A DNA stretch of 64,000 nt from Alcaligenaceae bacterium SAGV5 (GTDB lineage Bacteria; Pseudomonadota; Gammaproteobacteria; Burkholderiales; Burkholderiaceae_B). A model generated the notes under the pieces. The model made no database searches, had not been told where the DNA came from, and saw only the letters and a program-made list of their open reading frames with translations. Location of the stretch: the NCBI GenBank assembly GCA_009360345.1, contig SPDP01000001.1, forward strand, positions 2,375,832 through 2,439,831. The letters run 5' to 3'. Both the position numbers and the translations under genes were made by a program. Position 1 is the stretch's first letter, and every line of letters starts with the position of its first letter. This document shows positions 19,942-30,985 of this stretch, piece by piece.

Positions 19942-19962
19942 CGGCCGCGCGGGGCGCGGCCG
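19942..19962. terminator. GC-rich hairpin between convergent genes
   Basis: CGGCCGCGC (19942-19950) and GCGCGGCCG (19954-19962) form a perfect 9-bp stem with a three-base loop between the cupin stop and the formaldehyde dehydrogenase stop. There is no T tract, so it may act as a transcription barrier or mRNA 3-prime stabiliser for both genes. Confidence 0.45.
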
Positions 19963-19968
19963 CCGTGG

Positions 19969-21075
<1,107 letters not shown>

Positions 21076-21092
21076 GGGCTGCTCCTCCGGTC

Positions 21093-22258
21093 TCCTCCAC
21101 GCCCTCGCCCGCCGCGAACGGCGCGCGCGCCAAGACCGAACCCGCCACCGCATCCGCGGGCGGCTTCTCGGCCCTGCTGTCGCGCCTGTTCGGCTGGCTC
21201 AAGGGCAGCCCTGCCCAGCCGGCGGAGCCGGCCGCCCGCCCGCGCAAGGAGGAATCGCGCGAAGACCGGGACGCCCATCGCAACCGCCGCCGCGGCGCCC
21301 AGGGCAACCGTGGCCGCCGGGACAACCGCGAAGCGCGCCCCGATGACCGCGAACGCCCGGAAGGCGAGGAGCCCCGCAAGGAAACCCGCGACGCGCGCGG
21401 ACAGCGACGCGACGGACGCCGGGACGACCGTGCCCGCGCGCCCAAGCAGGAAGAACTGCGTCCCGCCGCCGCGCCCGTTGCCGACGATACCGAGCAACAA
21501 TCGGGCGAAGCCCGCAACCGCAACCGCCGCGGACGCCGCGGCGGGCGCCGCGAGGACCTGCCGGCCGATGAAGCCGCCGGTTCGACCGTCGCCGCGGCCG
21601 CGGTCGTGGCTGGCGAGGTCATAGCGCCCGTCGCTGCTGCCGAAGCCCCCGTCGTCCCGGCGGTGACGGTGGTCGCCGAGCCGCAGGACAACCAGGAAGA
21701 AGAGCTGTTCGCCGCTGCCGACGCCGCCGACGGCGAACCGGAACGCAAGCGCCGCCGCCGCCGCGGCCGCCGCGGCCGCCGTCAAGGCGAGGCCGGTGCC
21801 GCCCTGGGCGAAGATGGCCTGCAGGACGACGACGCGACCGATGACGAGGATGGCGCCTCGGCGCCCACCCAGGCCGAACCGCTGGCCATGGTGTCCGAAC
21901 CCATCCTGATCACGGCAGAGCCCCTGCCCATCGACACGCCCGCGCCCGTGGTAGCCGAAGTGGTCCATGCGCCGGCCCACGCCGCGCAGGAAGAAGCCCC
22001 GCCGGCGCAGGAAGCCGCGCCGCAGGCTGCCGAGGAACCCGCTCCCGCGGCGGCTCCTCTGCCGGCCGAGGAGCCCGCGACGGCACTTGCCGCCGCCGAA
22101 CCCCTCGCCGTCCCGCCCGCCGTGGAAACTCCCGCCGAGCCGATCGCCGTGGAAATCCCTGCCGAGCCAATCGCCGTGGAAATCCCTGCCGAGCCGACCG
22201 AGCCCGCGGCCGCCCCTGCCCGGCTGGACGCCCCCGCCGCGCCGATGGCGCCGGACCG
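21093..22258 (+). pseudogene. rne: Ribonuclease E C-terminal region fragment
   Basis: An open frame without start or stop of its own that encodes about 388 residues of the RNase E non-catalytic half. It opens with a linker, then [16 protein letters not shown], an amphipathic membrane-anchor-like segment. Arg-rich RNA-binding tracts follow ([34 protein letters not shown]) and then acidic/Ala-Pro-Glu repeats in which IPAEPIAVE recurs. The catalytic S1/5-prime-sensor/DNase-I-like domains (normally about 520 residues) and the true C-terminus are missing. It starts abruptly next to the frmA ribosome-binding site and ends abruptly in an antisense autotransporter reading frame. Either a dead fragment or, more probably, one contig cut from a larger gene. 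Confidence 0.8.
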
Positions 22259-23353
22259 CCCGCCGCTGCCGGCGACGCTTTGCGCGACGATGCCCGCCGA
22301 AGCCTGGCCCCGCGTCGAGATGGCACCATCGTTGGCGACCGTGACATTGCCACCGCTGCCGCCGCTGCCGCCATTGCCGCCGACCCGGGCATCAAGCGCA
22401 TAGCTCAAGCCGCCGAACGAAATCGAGTTCGGCGCTTCCTCCAGCCATTCGGAAACCTTGGTCAGCGTCTCCAGGAATGCCGTGGGCGAACTGACCACGG
22501 GTGCGAACGAACGCTCGGTCTCCTGCTGGACGAGGCCGCCGTTGCCGCCTCCACCGCCCACGCTCTGCGCCAGCACGGCGATCGCATGGTCGCCGGTCGT
22601 GGTGATCGCGCTCCCGCCGTGGTTGTTCACCGAGACCGCGCCGCCATTTCCCCCGCTGCTGCCTTCGCCGCCGGTCGTGACGCCATAGCTGATGGTGAAG
22701 CTGGATGCGCCTATCGTCGTCGGCCGCAGCGGCGCGGCGGCGACGCCGCCGTTGCCGCCCCCGCCGCCTATCGATTGCGCCAGGATGGCGCTGGCGGCGT
22801 AGCCATGCGTGGTGATGTCGCCGCTGCCGTAGGCCGGATTGACCGCGCCGCTGGCATTGATGACGTCGACGCTGCCGCCCGTGCCACCGTTGGCCCCCGA
22901 CCCGCCCACGGATATCGCGGCCGAATAGGTGCCCGATGCCGCGTAGGTGACGGCCGAGCCGCCATTGCCCCCGCCTCCGCCTATCGATTGCACCGCGATG
23001 CCCTGCGAGCCGTCGCCATACGTCGTGATGGTCCCCCCGGTGTTCTCTACCGCCACGCCCTGGGCCGCGGTCCCCGAACCGCCCGAACCGCCGATCCCCA
23101 CCGACACCGATGATCCCGTGTAGGCGAGGCTCAGGTTCATGGTGCTGCCGCCGCTGCCGCCGCCTCCGCCTATGGACTGGGCCAGCACGCCTTGGGAATA
23201 GTCCCCCAGCGTGGTGATCTGCGCGCCGTTGGTGCCGGCGTAGACGCTGCCGCCGACGCCCCCGGCGCCGCCCGAGCCGCCGAAGCCCAACGCCGCGGAT
23301 CCCGCGAAGCTGCCCGACAGCGACATGGCGTACCCGCCCGCTCCCCCGCCGCC
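22258..23353 (-). pseudogene. Autotransporter passenger fragment AT1
   Basis: About 365 residues of a Gly/Ala/Ser-rich passenger with no signal peptide, start or beta-barrel. Repeats of the type A-x-G-(V/I)-(L/V)-AQS-(I/V)-GGGGG-xGG occur about every 55-80 residues (six including the two cut by the edges). One non-repeat insert, LTKVSEWLEEAPNSISFGG, resembles inserts in AT3. Both ends fall inside GGGGG repeat units: the left edge runs into rne, the right edge into a TonB-dependent receptor. Related passengers form right-handed beta-helices on the cell surface. Repeat ends are typical places for an assembly to break. Confidence 0.75.
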
Positions 23354-23354
23354 G

Positions 23355-24515
23355 CCGATGGACCCGCAAGATCGTGCATCACGCCATGGCTGCTCCAGTT
23401 GTCGCGGCGGATGTCCGTGGCGAACGTGAGGTTGCCGAGCCTGGCGAAGTCGTAGCGGACCTCGGCATGCGCGCCGGGTGTGTGCGTCCGGTTGCGCAGG
23501 GCATAGGTGTTGTTCAGCGCCGGATCGCTCATGGAGCTGTAGCTGGCGTCATCGTAGCTGTTGCTGTTTTCCGACTGTTGGTTGTCATAGAACCAGAAGC
23601 GCGCGGACCACGGGCTGTCGGCCGGCTGCCAGGCGGCGATCCATTGCATGGCGAGGCTTTTCTGGTTGGTGAGGCGCTCGTAGCGGGTGCGCGATGCATA
23701 GCGGTCCACCGAGTTGTCGTAGATGACCGGGGGGATGCCTTGCTTGCCGGTCATCGCATTGAGGTTGAAGCCGAGCTGCCAATCCGAATCCAGCCGGTAT
23801 CCGAGGTTCAGGTACAGGTTGCTGCGGTCCAGGTCGCTGTTGATGCGGCGCCCCTTGCCCTGCCTGTCGTTCGGCGAAAAATCGCTGGACAGCCGGTAGC
23901 CATCCCGCGATTGGTGGTTGGCCGAAAGCGAGAAGTCGAAGTCGCCGCTGGAGCCGCCGGTGGAGGCCCACGCGCGGCGGTAGCCGGAGGTTCCCGCTTC
24001 CACGCCCGCGCCGGTCAGGGCGGGAGCGCCCTGGCCGCGCCTGGTGATGATGTTGATGACGCCGCCGAGCCCGCCGTCGCCGTACAGGACGGAACTGGCG
24101 CCTTTGCTCACCTTGATGCGGTCGATCTGGGTGACGGGGATCTGCGTCGGGTCGAAATCACTCTCGTAGGTGGAGTTGACCGGAATGCCGTTGACCAGCA
24201 GCTTGATGCTGCGCACCTGCAGGCCGCGGATCTGGATGCGCGGCGTGCCTTGGCCGCCGACCGAGACATAGACGCCGGGAAGCAGCCGCAGGGCCTCGTC
24301 CAGCGTGCGCGCGCCGCTGGCGCTGATGTCCTCCTGCGTGACGGTCTCCAGGGTCGCCACCTGTTCCGAGCTGATACGGCGTGCGGACACCACGACTTCG
24401 GACAGAATGCCGGAGCTGGTGGCATCGGTTTCCGCCGCGAAGGCGGGCAGGGCGAGTGCGGAGAGGCCTGCACAGAGATAGGGCGGGAGCGCGGCACGGG
24501 CGGGACGCTGCCCCA
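23355..24515 (-). pseudogene. TonB-dependent outer-membrane receptor, N-terminal half
   Basis: About 385 residues of a receptor that is normally about 650-750. A signal-peptide-like stretch (PPYLCAGLSALALPAFA) is followed by a TonB-box-like EVVVSARR. The plug domain follows, with TLDEALRLLPGVYVSVGGQG, IRGLQVRSIKLLVNGIPV and YGDGGLGGVINIITRRG, and then the first barrel strands to DIRRDNWSSHGVMHDL. The coding frame ends abruptly at about 23355 in an autotransporter repeat. No ATG is seen upstream; a GTG at about 24511 could serve, but thiD sequence begins only about 15-20 bases further on, so the start may be cut as well. Ligand unknown. Confidence 0.8.
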
Positions 24516-24532
24516 CCTTTCGAGACTTTTCG

Positions 24533-25426
24533 TTGCCAGCCGCCCCCACGCCTCCTCTCGTTCTGACCTTCGCCCCCTCCGACCCCAGCGCCGGCGGGGG
24601 CATCCAGGCCGACCTGCTGACCTGTGCCAGCATGGGCTGCCACGCCTTGACCGTGTTGACCGGCTATACCGTGCAGGACTCGGCCGGCCTGGAAGACGGC
24701 GAAGCCATCGCGCCCGAATGGATAGACGACCAGGCACGCAGCCTGCTGGAGGACATGCCGGTACGGGCCTTCAAGATCGGCGGACTGTTCTCGGCCGAGG
24801 CCGTGGCGGCGGTGGCCGAGATCCTGGCCGACTACTCGGCCGTCCCGGTCGTGCTGCACCTGGGGGCCGATCCCCCGGACACGGACGATGCGGAAACCGA
24901 GGACTCGGCCGAAGAAATCATGGCCGCCACCATCGAACTGCTGGTGCCCCAGGCCACCCTGGTCGTGGCCGACAGCCTGCGGCTGGAGCAATTGGCGGCG
25001 GACGGACTGCTGGACCTGGAGGCGTCCGACGAGACCGCGGCCCAGGCGCTGCTGCGCCGGGGAGCCGCCTGGGTGCTGGCGACCGGCCTGCACCAGCCCG
25101 GCGACATCGTGGTCAACACCCTGCGCGGCGGCGGCGATACCACCGCCGAGCCCGCGGGCGAGTACCGCTGGCCGCGGCTGCCCGGCAATTTCCGCGGCGC
25201 CGGCCCGACCCTGTCGGCCGCGCTGGCCGCCCTGCTGGCCAGCGGCATGGACGTGCGCGACGCCACCGCCGAGGCCCAGGAATATACGTGGCAGGCGCTG
25301 GCGTCGGGCTTCCAGCCCGGCATGGGCCGGCTGCTGCCCGACCGTTTTTTCTGGGCCAAGCAGGGCAGCGAACCGGCGGCGGCCGGTGACGACGCCACGC
25401 CCGACACCGTGGAGCCCACGCCATGA
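24533..25426 (+). CDS. thiD: Hydroxymethylpyrimidine/phosphomethylpyrimidine kinase-like protein
   Basis: About 297 residues of a ribokinase-fold HMP(-P) kinase of thiamine synthesis. LTFAPSDPSAGGGIQADLLT with MGCHALTVLTGYTVQDS is the family N-terminus. The only start in frame is TTG at 24533, right at a sequence discontinuity, so a few N-terminal residues are probably missing. The C-terminal anion-hole motif reads GAGPTLSAALAALL, where HMP-P kinases usually have GTGC, so the conserved cysteine is absent. An acidic insertion (about residues 115-130, DTDDAETEDSAEE) is also unusual. The stop overlaps thiE (ATGA at 25423-25426). Confidence 0.82.
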   Translation: MPAAPTPPLVLTFAPSDPSAGGGIQADLLTCASMGCHALTVLTGYTVQDSAGLEDGEAIAPEWIDDQARSLLEDMPVRAFKIGGLFSAEAVAAVAEILADYSAVPVVLHLGADPPDTDDAETEDSAEEIMAATIELLVPQATLVVADSLRLEQLAADGLLDLEASDETAAQALLRRGAAWVLATGLHQPGDIVVNTLRGGGDTTAEPAGEYRWPRLPGNFRGAGPTLSAALAALLASGMDVRDATAEAQEYTWQALASGFQPGMGRLLPDRFFWAKQGSEPAAAGDDATPDTVEPTP

Positions 25427-25911
25427 CCACGGATCCGGCCCTGGCCCACCCGCTGCGCGGCCTGTACGGCATCACGCCCGAGTGGGACGACACCGCCCGG
25501 CTGATCGCCGCCGTGGAAGCGGCCGCCCGGGGCGGACTGCGCGCCGTGCAGCTACGCCGCAAGCTGGCCGAACCGGCCAAGCGGCTGGAACAGGCCCGCG
25601 CCCTGCGCGCCGCCTGTGATCGCCTGGACCTGCTCCTGATCATCAACGACGATTGGCGGCTGGCCATCGAGGCCGGCGCCGACGGCGTCCACCTGGGCCG
25701 CGGGGACGGCGACATCGCCCAGGCCCGCCAGGCCGGGGGACCGGCACTGCTGATCGGCGCCTCCTGCTATGCCGAACCAGGGCTCGCCCGGGCCGCGCTG
25801 GCCGCCGGCGCCGACCACGTCGCCTTCGGCGCGGTGTTCGACTCGCCCACCAAGCCCGCGGCCGTGCATGCCCCGCTGTCGTGCCTGACCGAGGCACGCG
25901 GGCTGCGGCGG
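25423..25911 (+). pseudogene. thiE: Thiamine-phosphate synthase, 3-prime truncated
   Basis: The first about 163 residues of ThiE, which couples HMP-PP and thiazole phosphate. Seen: [46 protein letters not shown] and [16 protein letters not shown]. The last about 45 residues, including the AIGGI phosphate-binding loop, are gone: at about 25911 the frame runs into DNA that is antisense to bpt. It overlaps thiD, so the two form one unit. As written the product would be inactive. Confidence 0.85.
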
Positions 25912-25914
25912 CCG

Positions 25915-26653
25915 GGCACGTGGCGGGCGGGTCGGTGTATTCGCGCCATTCGCCGTTGACCAGCATTTCCAGCGGCCGGAAGTTCACCTTGTAGGTCATC
26001 TTCGGGCTTTGTTCTATCCAGTACCCCAGGTAGAGATGGGGCAGTTCCAGCAGCCGGCATTGCTCCAGCTGCCAGAGAATGTTCCAGGTGCCCAGGCTGC
26101 CCTTCAGGTCGGGATCGAAGAAGGTGTAGACCGACGACAGGCCGTCGGACAGCACGTCCATGATGGACACCATGCGCAGGCAGCCCTGGCGGTCGCGGAA
26201 CTCGACCAGGCGGGTATTGACGCGGCTCTGGAGCAGGAATTGGGCATATTGCTCGCGGCTGTCCTGGTCCATGCCGCCGCCGCGGTGGCGGGTCGATTGA
26301 TAGCGCTGGTAGAGCGCGTAGTGTTCGGCGGAATAAGCCAGCTCGGCCACGAAGACCTGCAGGTCGGCATGGCGCTTCCAGGTGCGGGCCTGGGTGCGGT
26401 TGGGCAGGAAGCGGTCCACCGGCACCCGCACCGGCACACAGGCGCGGCAGCCATCGCAATGCGGCCGGTAAGTGAATACGCCGCTGCGGCGAAAGCCCAT
26501 GCGCACCAGTTCGGAATAGACGTCGGCGTTGATCAGGTGGCTGGGCGTGGCCACCTGCGAACGCGCCAGCCTATCCCCCAGGTAGCTGCACGGGTAGGGG
26601 GCGGTCGCATAGAACTGCAGCGCGGCGAAGGGAAGTTCTCGAAGGTGCGTCAT
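25915..26653 (-). CDS. bpt: Bacterial leucyl/aspartate-glutamate protein transferase (arginyltransferase family), C-terminus uncertain
   Basis: About 245 residues from ATG 26653, near full length for Bpt, which adds leucine to N-terminal Asp/Glu and so feeds the ClpS/ClpAP N-degron pathway. Visible: [82 protein letters not shown] and [15 protein letters not shown]. The stop is not seen, because the frame continues into antisense thiE at a discontinuity near 25912; only the last few residues should be missing. It starts 8 bases after the aat stop. Confidence 0.88.
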
Positions 26654-26660
26654 GCGCGGT

Positions 26661-27416
26661 TCAGCCGGTATCGGCCGCAGCGTGGGGTGCGTCCAGGTCG
26701 ACGATCTCGCCGTCGTGGCGCAGCCTGCCCGATCGCCACGGAAGCTCGGGCATCCGGGTGGATTTTACAATCAGGCGCTCGAATTCCGCGCGGGCAATCG
26801 TGGCGCCCCCCAGCGAGGCCAGGTGGCGCGTGTCCTGTTGGCAGTCGATCATCGTCACGCCGTGGCGGCGCAGGAAGCGCACCAGGTAGGCCAGCGCGAT
26901 CTTGGATCCGTCGGCGACCCGGGTGAACATGGATTCCCCATAGAACATCCGGCCCAGGCCGACGCCGTACAGTCCGCCGGCCAGTTCGCCGTCGATCCAG
27001 GTCTCTACCGAGTGGACCTGGCCGTGCCGGTGCCACGACCGGTAGGCCCGCTGCATGGGCGGCGTGATCCAGGTGGCGGGGTGCTCGTCGCTGCGAGGCG
27101 CCGCGCAGGCGCGCATGACATCGTCGAAGGCCGTATCCACCCTGATCTCGACGGCGGGATCGCGTTCGACCTGCCGCAGTTTCTTGCGCAGCGAGCGCGA
27201 CGGCGAGAAGCGGTCGGTGAACAGCACCATGCGTGGGTCCGGACTCCACCACAGGATGGGTTCGCCCGGCAGGTACCACGGAAAGACCCCATGCGCGTAG
27301 GCGGCGCGCAGCCGTTCGATGGACAGGTCGGCGCCCACGGCCAGCAGGCCCGGGGGATCCTCCAGCGCATGGTCGAGCGGCGGGAAAGGGGTGTCCGGCT
27401 CCAGCAGGGCCGGCAT
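26661..27416 (-). CDS. aat: Leucyl/phenylalanyl-tRNA--protein transferase
   Basis: A 251-residue protein from ATG 27416; ATG 27437 would add seven residues. Aat adds Leu or Phe to N-terminal Arg/Lys in the N-degron pathway. Motifs: [81 protein letters not shown] and [15 protein letters not shown]. The aat-bpt pair is a normal betaproteobacterial arrangement. A discontinuity lies just upstream, against rsmD. Confidence 0.93.
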   Translation of the reverse strand: MPALLEPDTPFPPLDHALEDPPGLLAVGADLSIERLRAAYAHGVFPWYLPGEPILWWSPDPRMVLFTDRFSPSRSLRKKLRQVERDPAVEIRVDTAFDDVMRACAAPRSDEHPATWITPPMQRAYRSWHRHGQVHSVETWIDGELAGGLYGVGLGRMFYGESMFTRVADGSKIALAYLVRFLRRHGVTMIDCQQDTRHLASLGGATIARAEFERLIVKSTRMPELPWRSGRLRHDGEIVDLDAPHAAADTG

Positions 27417-27452
27417 GCGCGGGCGCGGCGGGCTCAAGGGGCTCCCACCGCT

Positions 27453-28015
27453 CCGCCCCCCACAAGGTCCGCATCATCGGCGGCCGCTACAAACGCACCC
27501 CGCTGCCCGTCCTGGACCTGCCCGGCCTGCGCCCCACGCCGGACCGTGTGCGCGAGACGCTGTTCAACTGGCTCAACCACCTGTGGGCCGGCGAATTCGC
27601 CGGCAAGACCGTGCTCGACGCCTTCGCCGGCTCTGGCGCGCTGGGCTTCGAGGCCGCCTCCCGCGGCGTGGCCGAGGCGGTGCTGGTGGAAACCGACCGC
27701 AAGGCAACGGCCTCCCTGGAGGCATTGCGCGCGCGCCTGGGCGCCGACAATGTCAGCATCGTGACCGGCGACGCCCGTACCTACCTGTCGCGCACGGCCT
27801 CCCGCTTCGACCTCGTGCTGCTGGATCCGCCATTCGGGCAAGACTGGCTGAACCGCGTCCTGCCATCAGCATTGCGAGCGCTCACTAACGACGGAATGCT
27901 CTATATTGAAGCCGAAGCGCCTGTCCTGGCCCCGCCCGGAACCGAATTGCTGCGGCAGGACAAGGCAGGCGCGGTACATTTCCAGTTGCTGCGCGCCCAC
28001 CCGGAAGCCGCGTAG
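27453..28015 (+). CDS. rsmD: 16S rRNA (guanine966-N2)-methyltransferase, start codon lost
   Basis: About 187 residues of RsmD beginning at [19 protein letters not shown], which normally stands a few residues after the start. No usable start codon is in frame before the aat gene, so the first residues are missing at a discontinuity near 27440. SAM-binding motif [19 protein letters not shown] and catalytic [10 protein letters not shown] are intact. The neighbour coaD is the usual partner in proteobacteria. Confidence 0.9.
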
Positions 28016-28083
28016 CGCCTGGAAACGTCTGATACGCGTCATTGCCAATTTGCTGCGCCGCGCAAATAAGGAAATAATCACAT

Positions 28084-28100
28084 CATCCGGTAACCGGATG
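28084..28100. other. Small perfect hairpin in rsmD-coaD gap
   Basis: CATCCGG (28084-28090), TAA, CCGGATG (28094-28100). The 178-base gap between rsmD and coaD otherwise shows only a modest AT-rich patch around 28050-28080 that could hold the coaD promoter. Confidence 0.35.
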
Positions 28101-28112
28101 CCGGCCCCCTAG

Positions 28113-28985
<873 letters not shown>

Positions 28986-29001
28986 CCGCCGGCCGGCGCG
29001 C

Positions 29002-29649
29002 TTACGGCATCGGCGCCGGCGTGCCGCCCTCGTAGGCCTGCTGCAGCAGCATCCGGATCGCCGCCCGCTCCAGCGGACGCGGGTTCGGATAAGGCTGGCT
29101 CACCGCCAGGTCCGCGATCCGGTCCAGTTGCGGCGCCCGCACCCCCAGTTCCCCGGGCGACGCGGGGAGGGACTCTTGGTCGGACGAGGCGCGGGACGGG
29201 GAGGCCTGCCGGGCGGCCCAGTCGTCGAGCATGCGCGCCTGCTGGCTGGCGGCGCCCGGTTGGGGCGGCGGGGACGAGGACGCTTGTCCTTGGCTGGCTG
29301 CTTGCCCGGTGTCGAGTTGCCGGCGCAGGGCGTCGGGGGCGGCCATCCATTCTTCGACATACGGCGCCGCCAGTTCGTCCCAGGAGCGTGCCGCGTAGGC
29401 GGCCAGGTCGGCCCGGGTGGCGGCGACGTCCGCCGGCGCGGCCGGAAAGCCCGGGATGGCCGCGGGCCCGCGCTCCATGGCCTGTTCGACCGACCAGTGG
29501 ATGTATTGGTCCTTGCCGATGCCCAGGCAGCGGGTGGCGTAATCGGCGGCGGACTGCCGCGGGTCGGTGCGGGGCTGGGAGGGGCCGGCCGTCGGTTCGT
29601 CCGGAGGGGGCGCGGCGGCGGGAGCCGGGTTGGATCTGATCGGGAACAT
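29002..29649 (-). CDS. Uncharacterised Pro/Ser-rich protein, short paralogue
   Basis: A 215-residue protein from ATG 29649; family not recognised. Layout: Pro/Ala-rich N-terminus (1-30), a compact helical region at about 35-100 (DYATRCLGIGKDQYIHWSVE, SWDELAAPYVEEW), a Gln/Pro/Ser-rich linker, and a helical C-terminus (RPLERAAIRMLLQQAYEGG). Residues about 25-140 are roughly 80 percent identical to the N-terminal part of the next gene upstream (29668-30965), so the two arose by tandem duplication. No signal peptide. Low-complexity polar N-termini of this type are common in type III effectors; that is only a suggestion. The last about 45 residues have no counterpart in the paralogue, and a block edge may lie between 28986 and about 29160. 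Confidence 0.6.
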   Translation of the reverse strand: MFPIRSNPAPAAAPPPDEPTAGPSQPRTDPRQSAADYATRCLGIGKDQYIHWSVEQAMERGPAAIPGFPAAPADVAATRADLAAYAARSWDELAAPYVEEWMAAPDALRRQLDTGQAASQGQASSSPPPQPGAASQQARMLDDWAARQASPSRASSDQESLPASPGELGVRAPQLDRIADLAVSQPYPNPRPLERAAIRMLLQQAYEGGTPAPMP

Positions 29650-29667
29650 GGTGTTTTTTCGAATCGG

Positions 29668-30965
29668 TCAGTCAGCCGTTGGCCGATCGACATCGAGCCG
29701 GGAAGAGGGGCCGGCTTCGGCGCCTGCCTGGGCGGCGGCTTGCTGGCGGCGTCTTGCCTTGCGCTTTGACAAGGCGGTTCGGGTGGTGAATTCCTCGGCG
29801 TCCGAGTCCCATACTTGCTTGCGCTGTGCCAGCGTGTTGCTGCGGACGAATTCCTCGGTTTGCGGATCCCATTTTTTCTTGCCGCCTTCCAGCCTGCCTT
29901 TGCTGATGAGTTCGTTGGTTTCCGGGTCCCGCACTTCCTTGCGATGTGCCATGGCGCTCTTGCTGACGAATTCTCGGGCTTCCGGATGCCACACTTTCTT
30001 GCGCTTTGCCAGTGCGCGTTTGCTGACGATTTCCCCGGTTTCCGGGACCTGGATTTTCTTGCGCTTCGCCAGTGTGCTTCTGATGACAAATTCCTGGGTT
30101 TCCGGGTCCCACACTTTCTTGCGCATTGCGAGTGCGTGTGCGCTGACAGGCTCTCCGGTGACCGGGTCCACGGCATCCTTGGGGGCGTCGATCGGTTTGT
30201 CGGCGCGCTTCAGGTAGCGTTCCAGGGCCGCCTCGACAGGAATGGCGGATCGCCCCGCTTTGGCGTTCAGCGCCTCCGCGCCTCTCCTGAAGGTGTCCAA
30301 GGATCGTGGCGTGGTCTTGCCGATCTTCTTTCTTTGAGCGGCTTGTATGGTCTGGGTGATGAGCTCGTCGACGGAGTTCCGTCTGCTGCGGGGAATCGGA
30401 GAGTCCTGGCTTGTGCCGGACGCGGCGGACCGGGGCGACGCGGGGAGGGACTCCTCGCCGGACGGGGCGAGGGCGGGTTCCTTGCCCTTGGCGGTGGGCC
30501 CGGACAGATCCAGGGCGGCCATGCCCGGACTGACGTGGTCCTCGTCCATGGGAGAGGTCGAGGCGCGGGGCAGGGGGGCCTGCTGGGCAGCCCAGTCGTC
30601 GAGCATGCGCGCCTGCTGGCTGGCGGCGCCCGGTTGGGGCGGCGGGGACGACGGCTGTCCTTGGTCGGCTGCTTGCTCGGCGTCGAGTTGCCGGCGCAGG
30701 GCGTCGGAGGCGGCGTTCCATTCCTGGATATACGGTGAAGCCAGATCGTCCCAGGAGTGTGCCGCGTAGGCGGCCAGGTCGGCCCTGGCGGCTGCGACGT
30801 CTGCCGGTGCCGCCGGGAAATCCGGCATGAGTGCGGGCCCGTCCTGCATGGCCTGTTCGACCGACCAGTGGATGTATTGGTCCTTGCCGATGCCCAGGCA
30901 ACGGGTGGCGTAATCGACGGCGGACTGCCGCGGGTCGGTGCGGGGCTGGGAGGGGCGGGCGGCGG
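29668..30965 (-). CDS. Uncharacterised protein with seven 20-residue basic repeats, 5-prime end missing
   Basis: About 432 residues, start not present: the coding frame begins at a discontinuity near 30965, just beyond the aroE stop, where the paralogue has about 25 more residues. Parts: an N-terminal domain shared with 29002-29649; a linker with SGEESLPASP; a helical region about residues 195-250; then seven repeats of 20 residues (about 260-400) with consensus V-W-D-P-E-T-x-E-F-V-S-K-x-x-L-A-K-R-K-K; then a basic RKARRRQQ tail. KRKK at each repeat end looks like a nuclear-localisation-type cluster. Function unknown. It is read before the short paralogue, 18 bases away. Confidence 0.65.
29761..30180 (-). 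repeat. Seven tandem 60-bp coding repeats
   Basis: The DNA has an exact 60-base period over 420 bases, seven copies, each beginning on the plus strand with a GCGC-like tetranucleotide and containing a GAATTCCT-like core. Copies differ mainly at third and a few first codon positions. No copy has a frame-breaking change, so the repeat has been kept under coding constraint. Confidence 0.9.
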
Positions 30966-30985
30966 GGTGGCATGACGGGTCGGTA

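Noticed and set aside
22280..23113. Plus-strand frame rich in Arg/Ala/Asp opposite AT1
   Set aside because: Composition is the complement of Gly-rich repeats; the minus strand has the proper repeat grammar.
29761..30180. CRISPR-like array because of the regular 60-bp period
   Set aside because: There are no distinct spacers: the whole 60-bp unit is repeated and it is in frame inside a protein gene.
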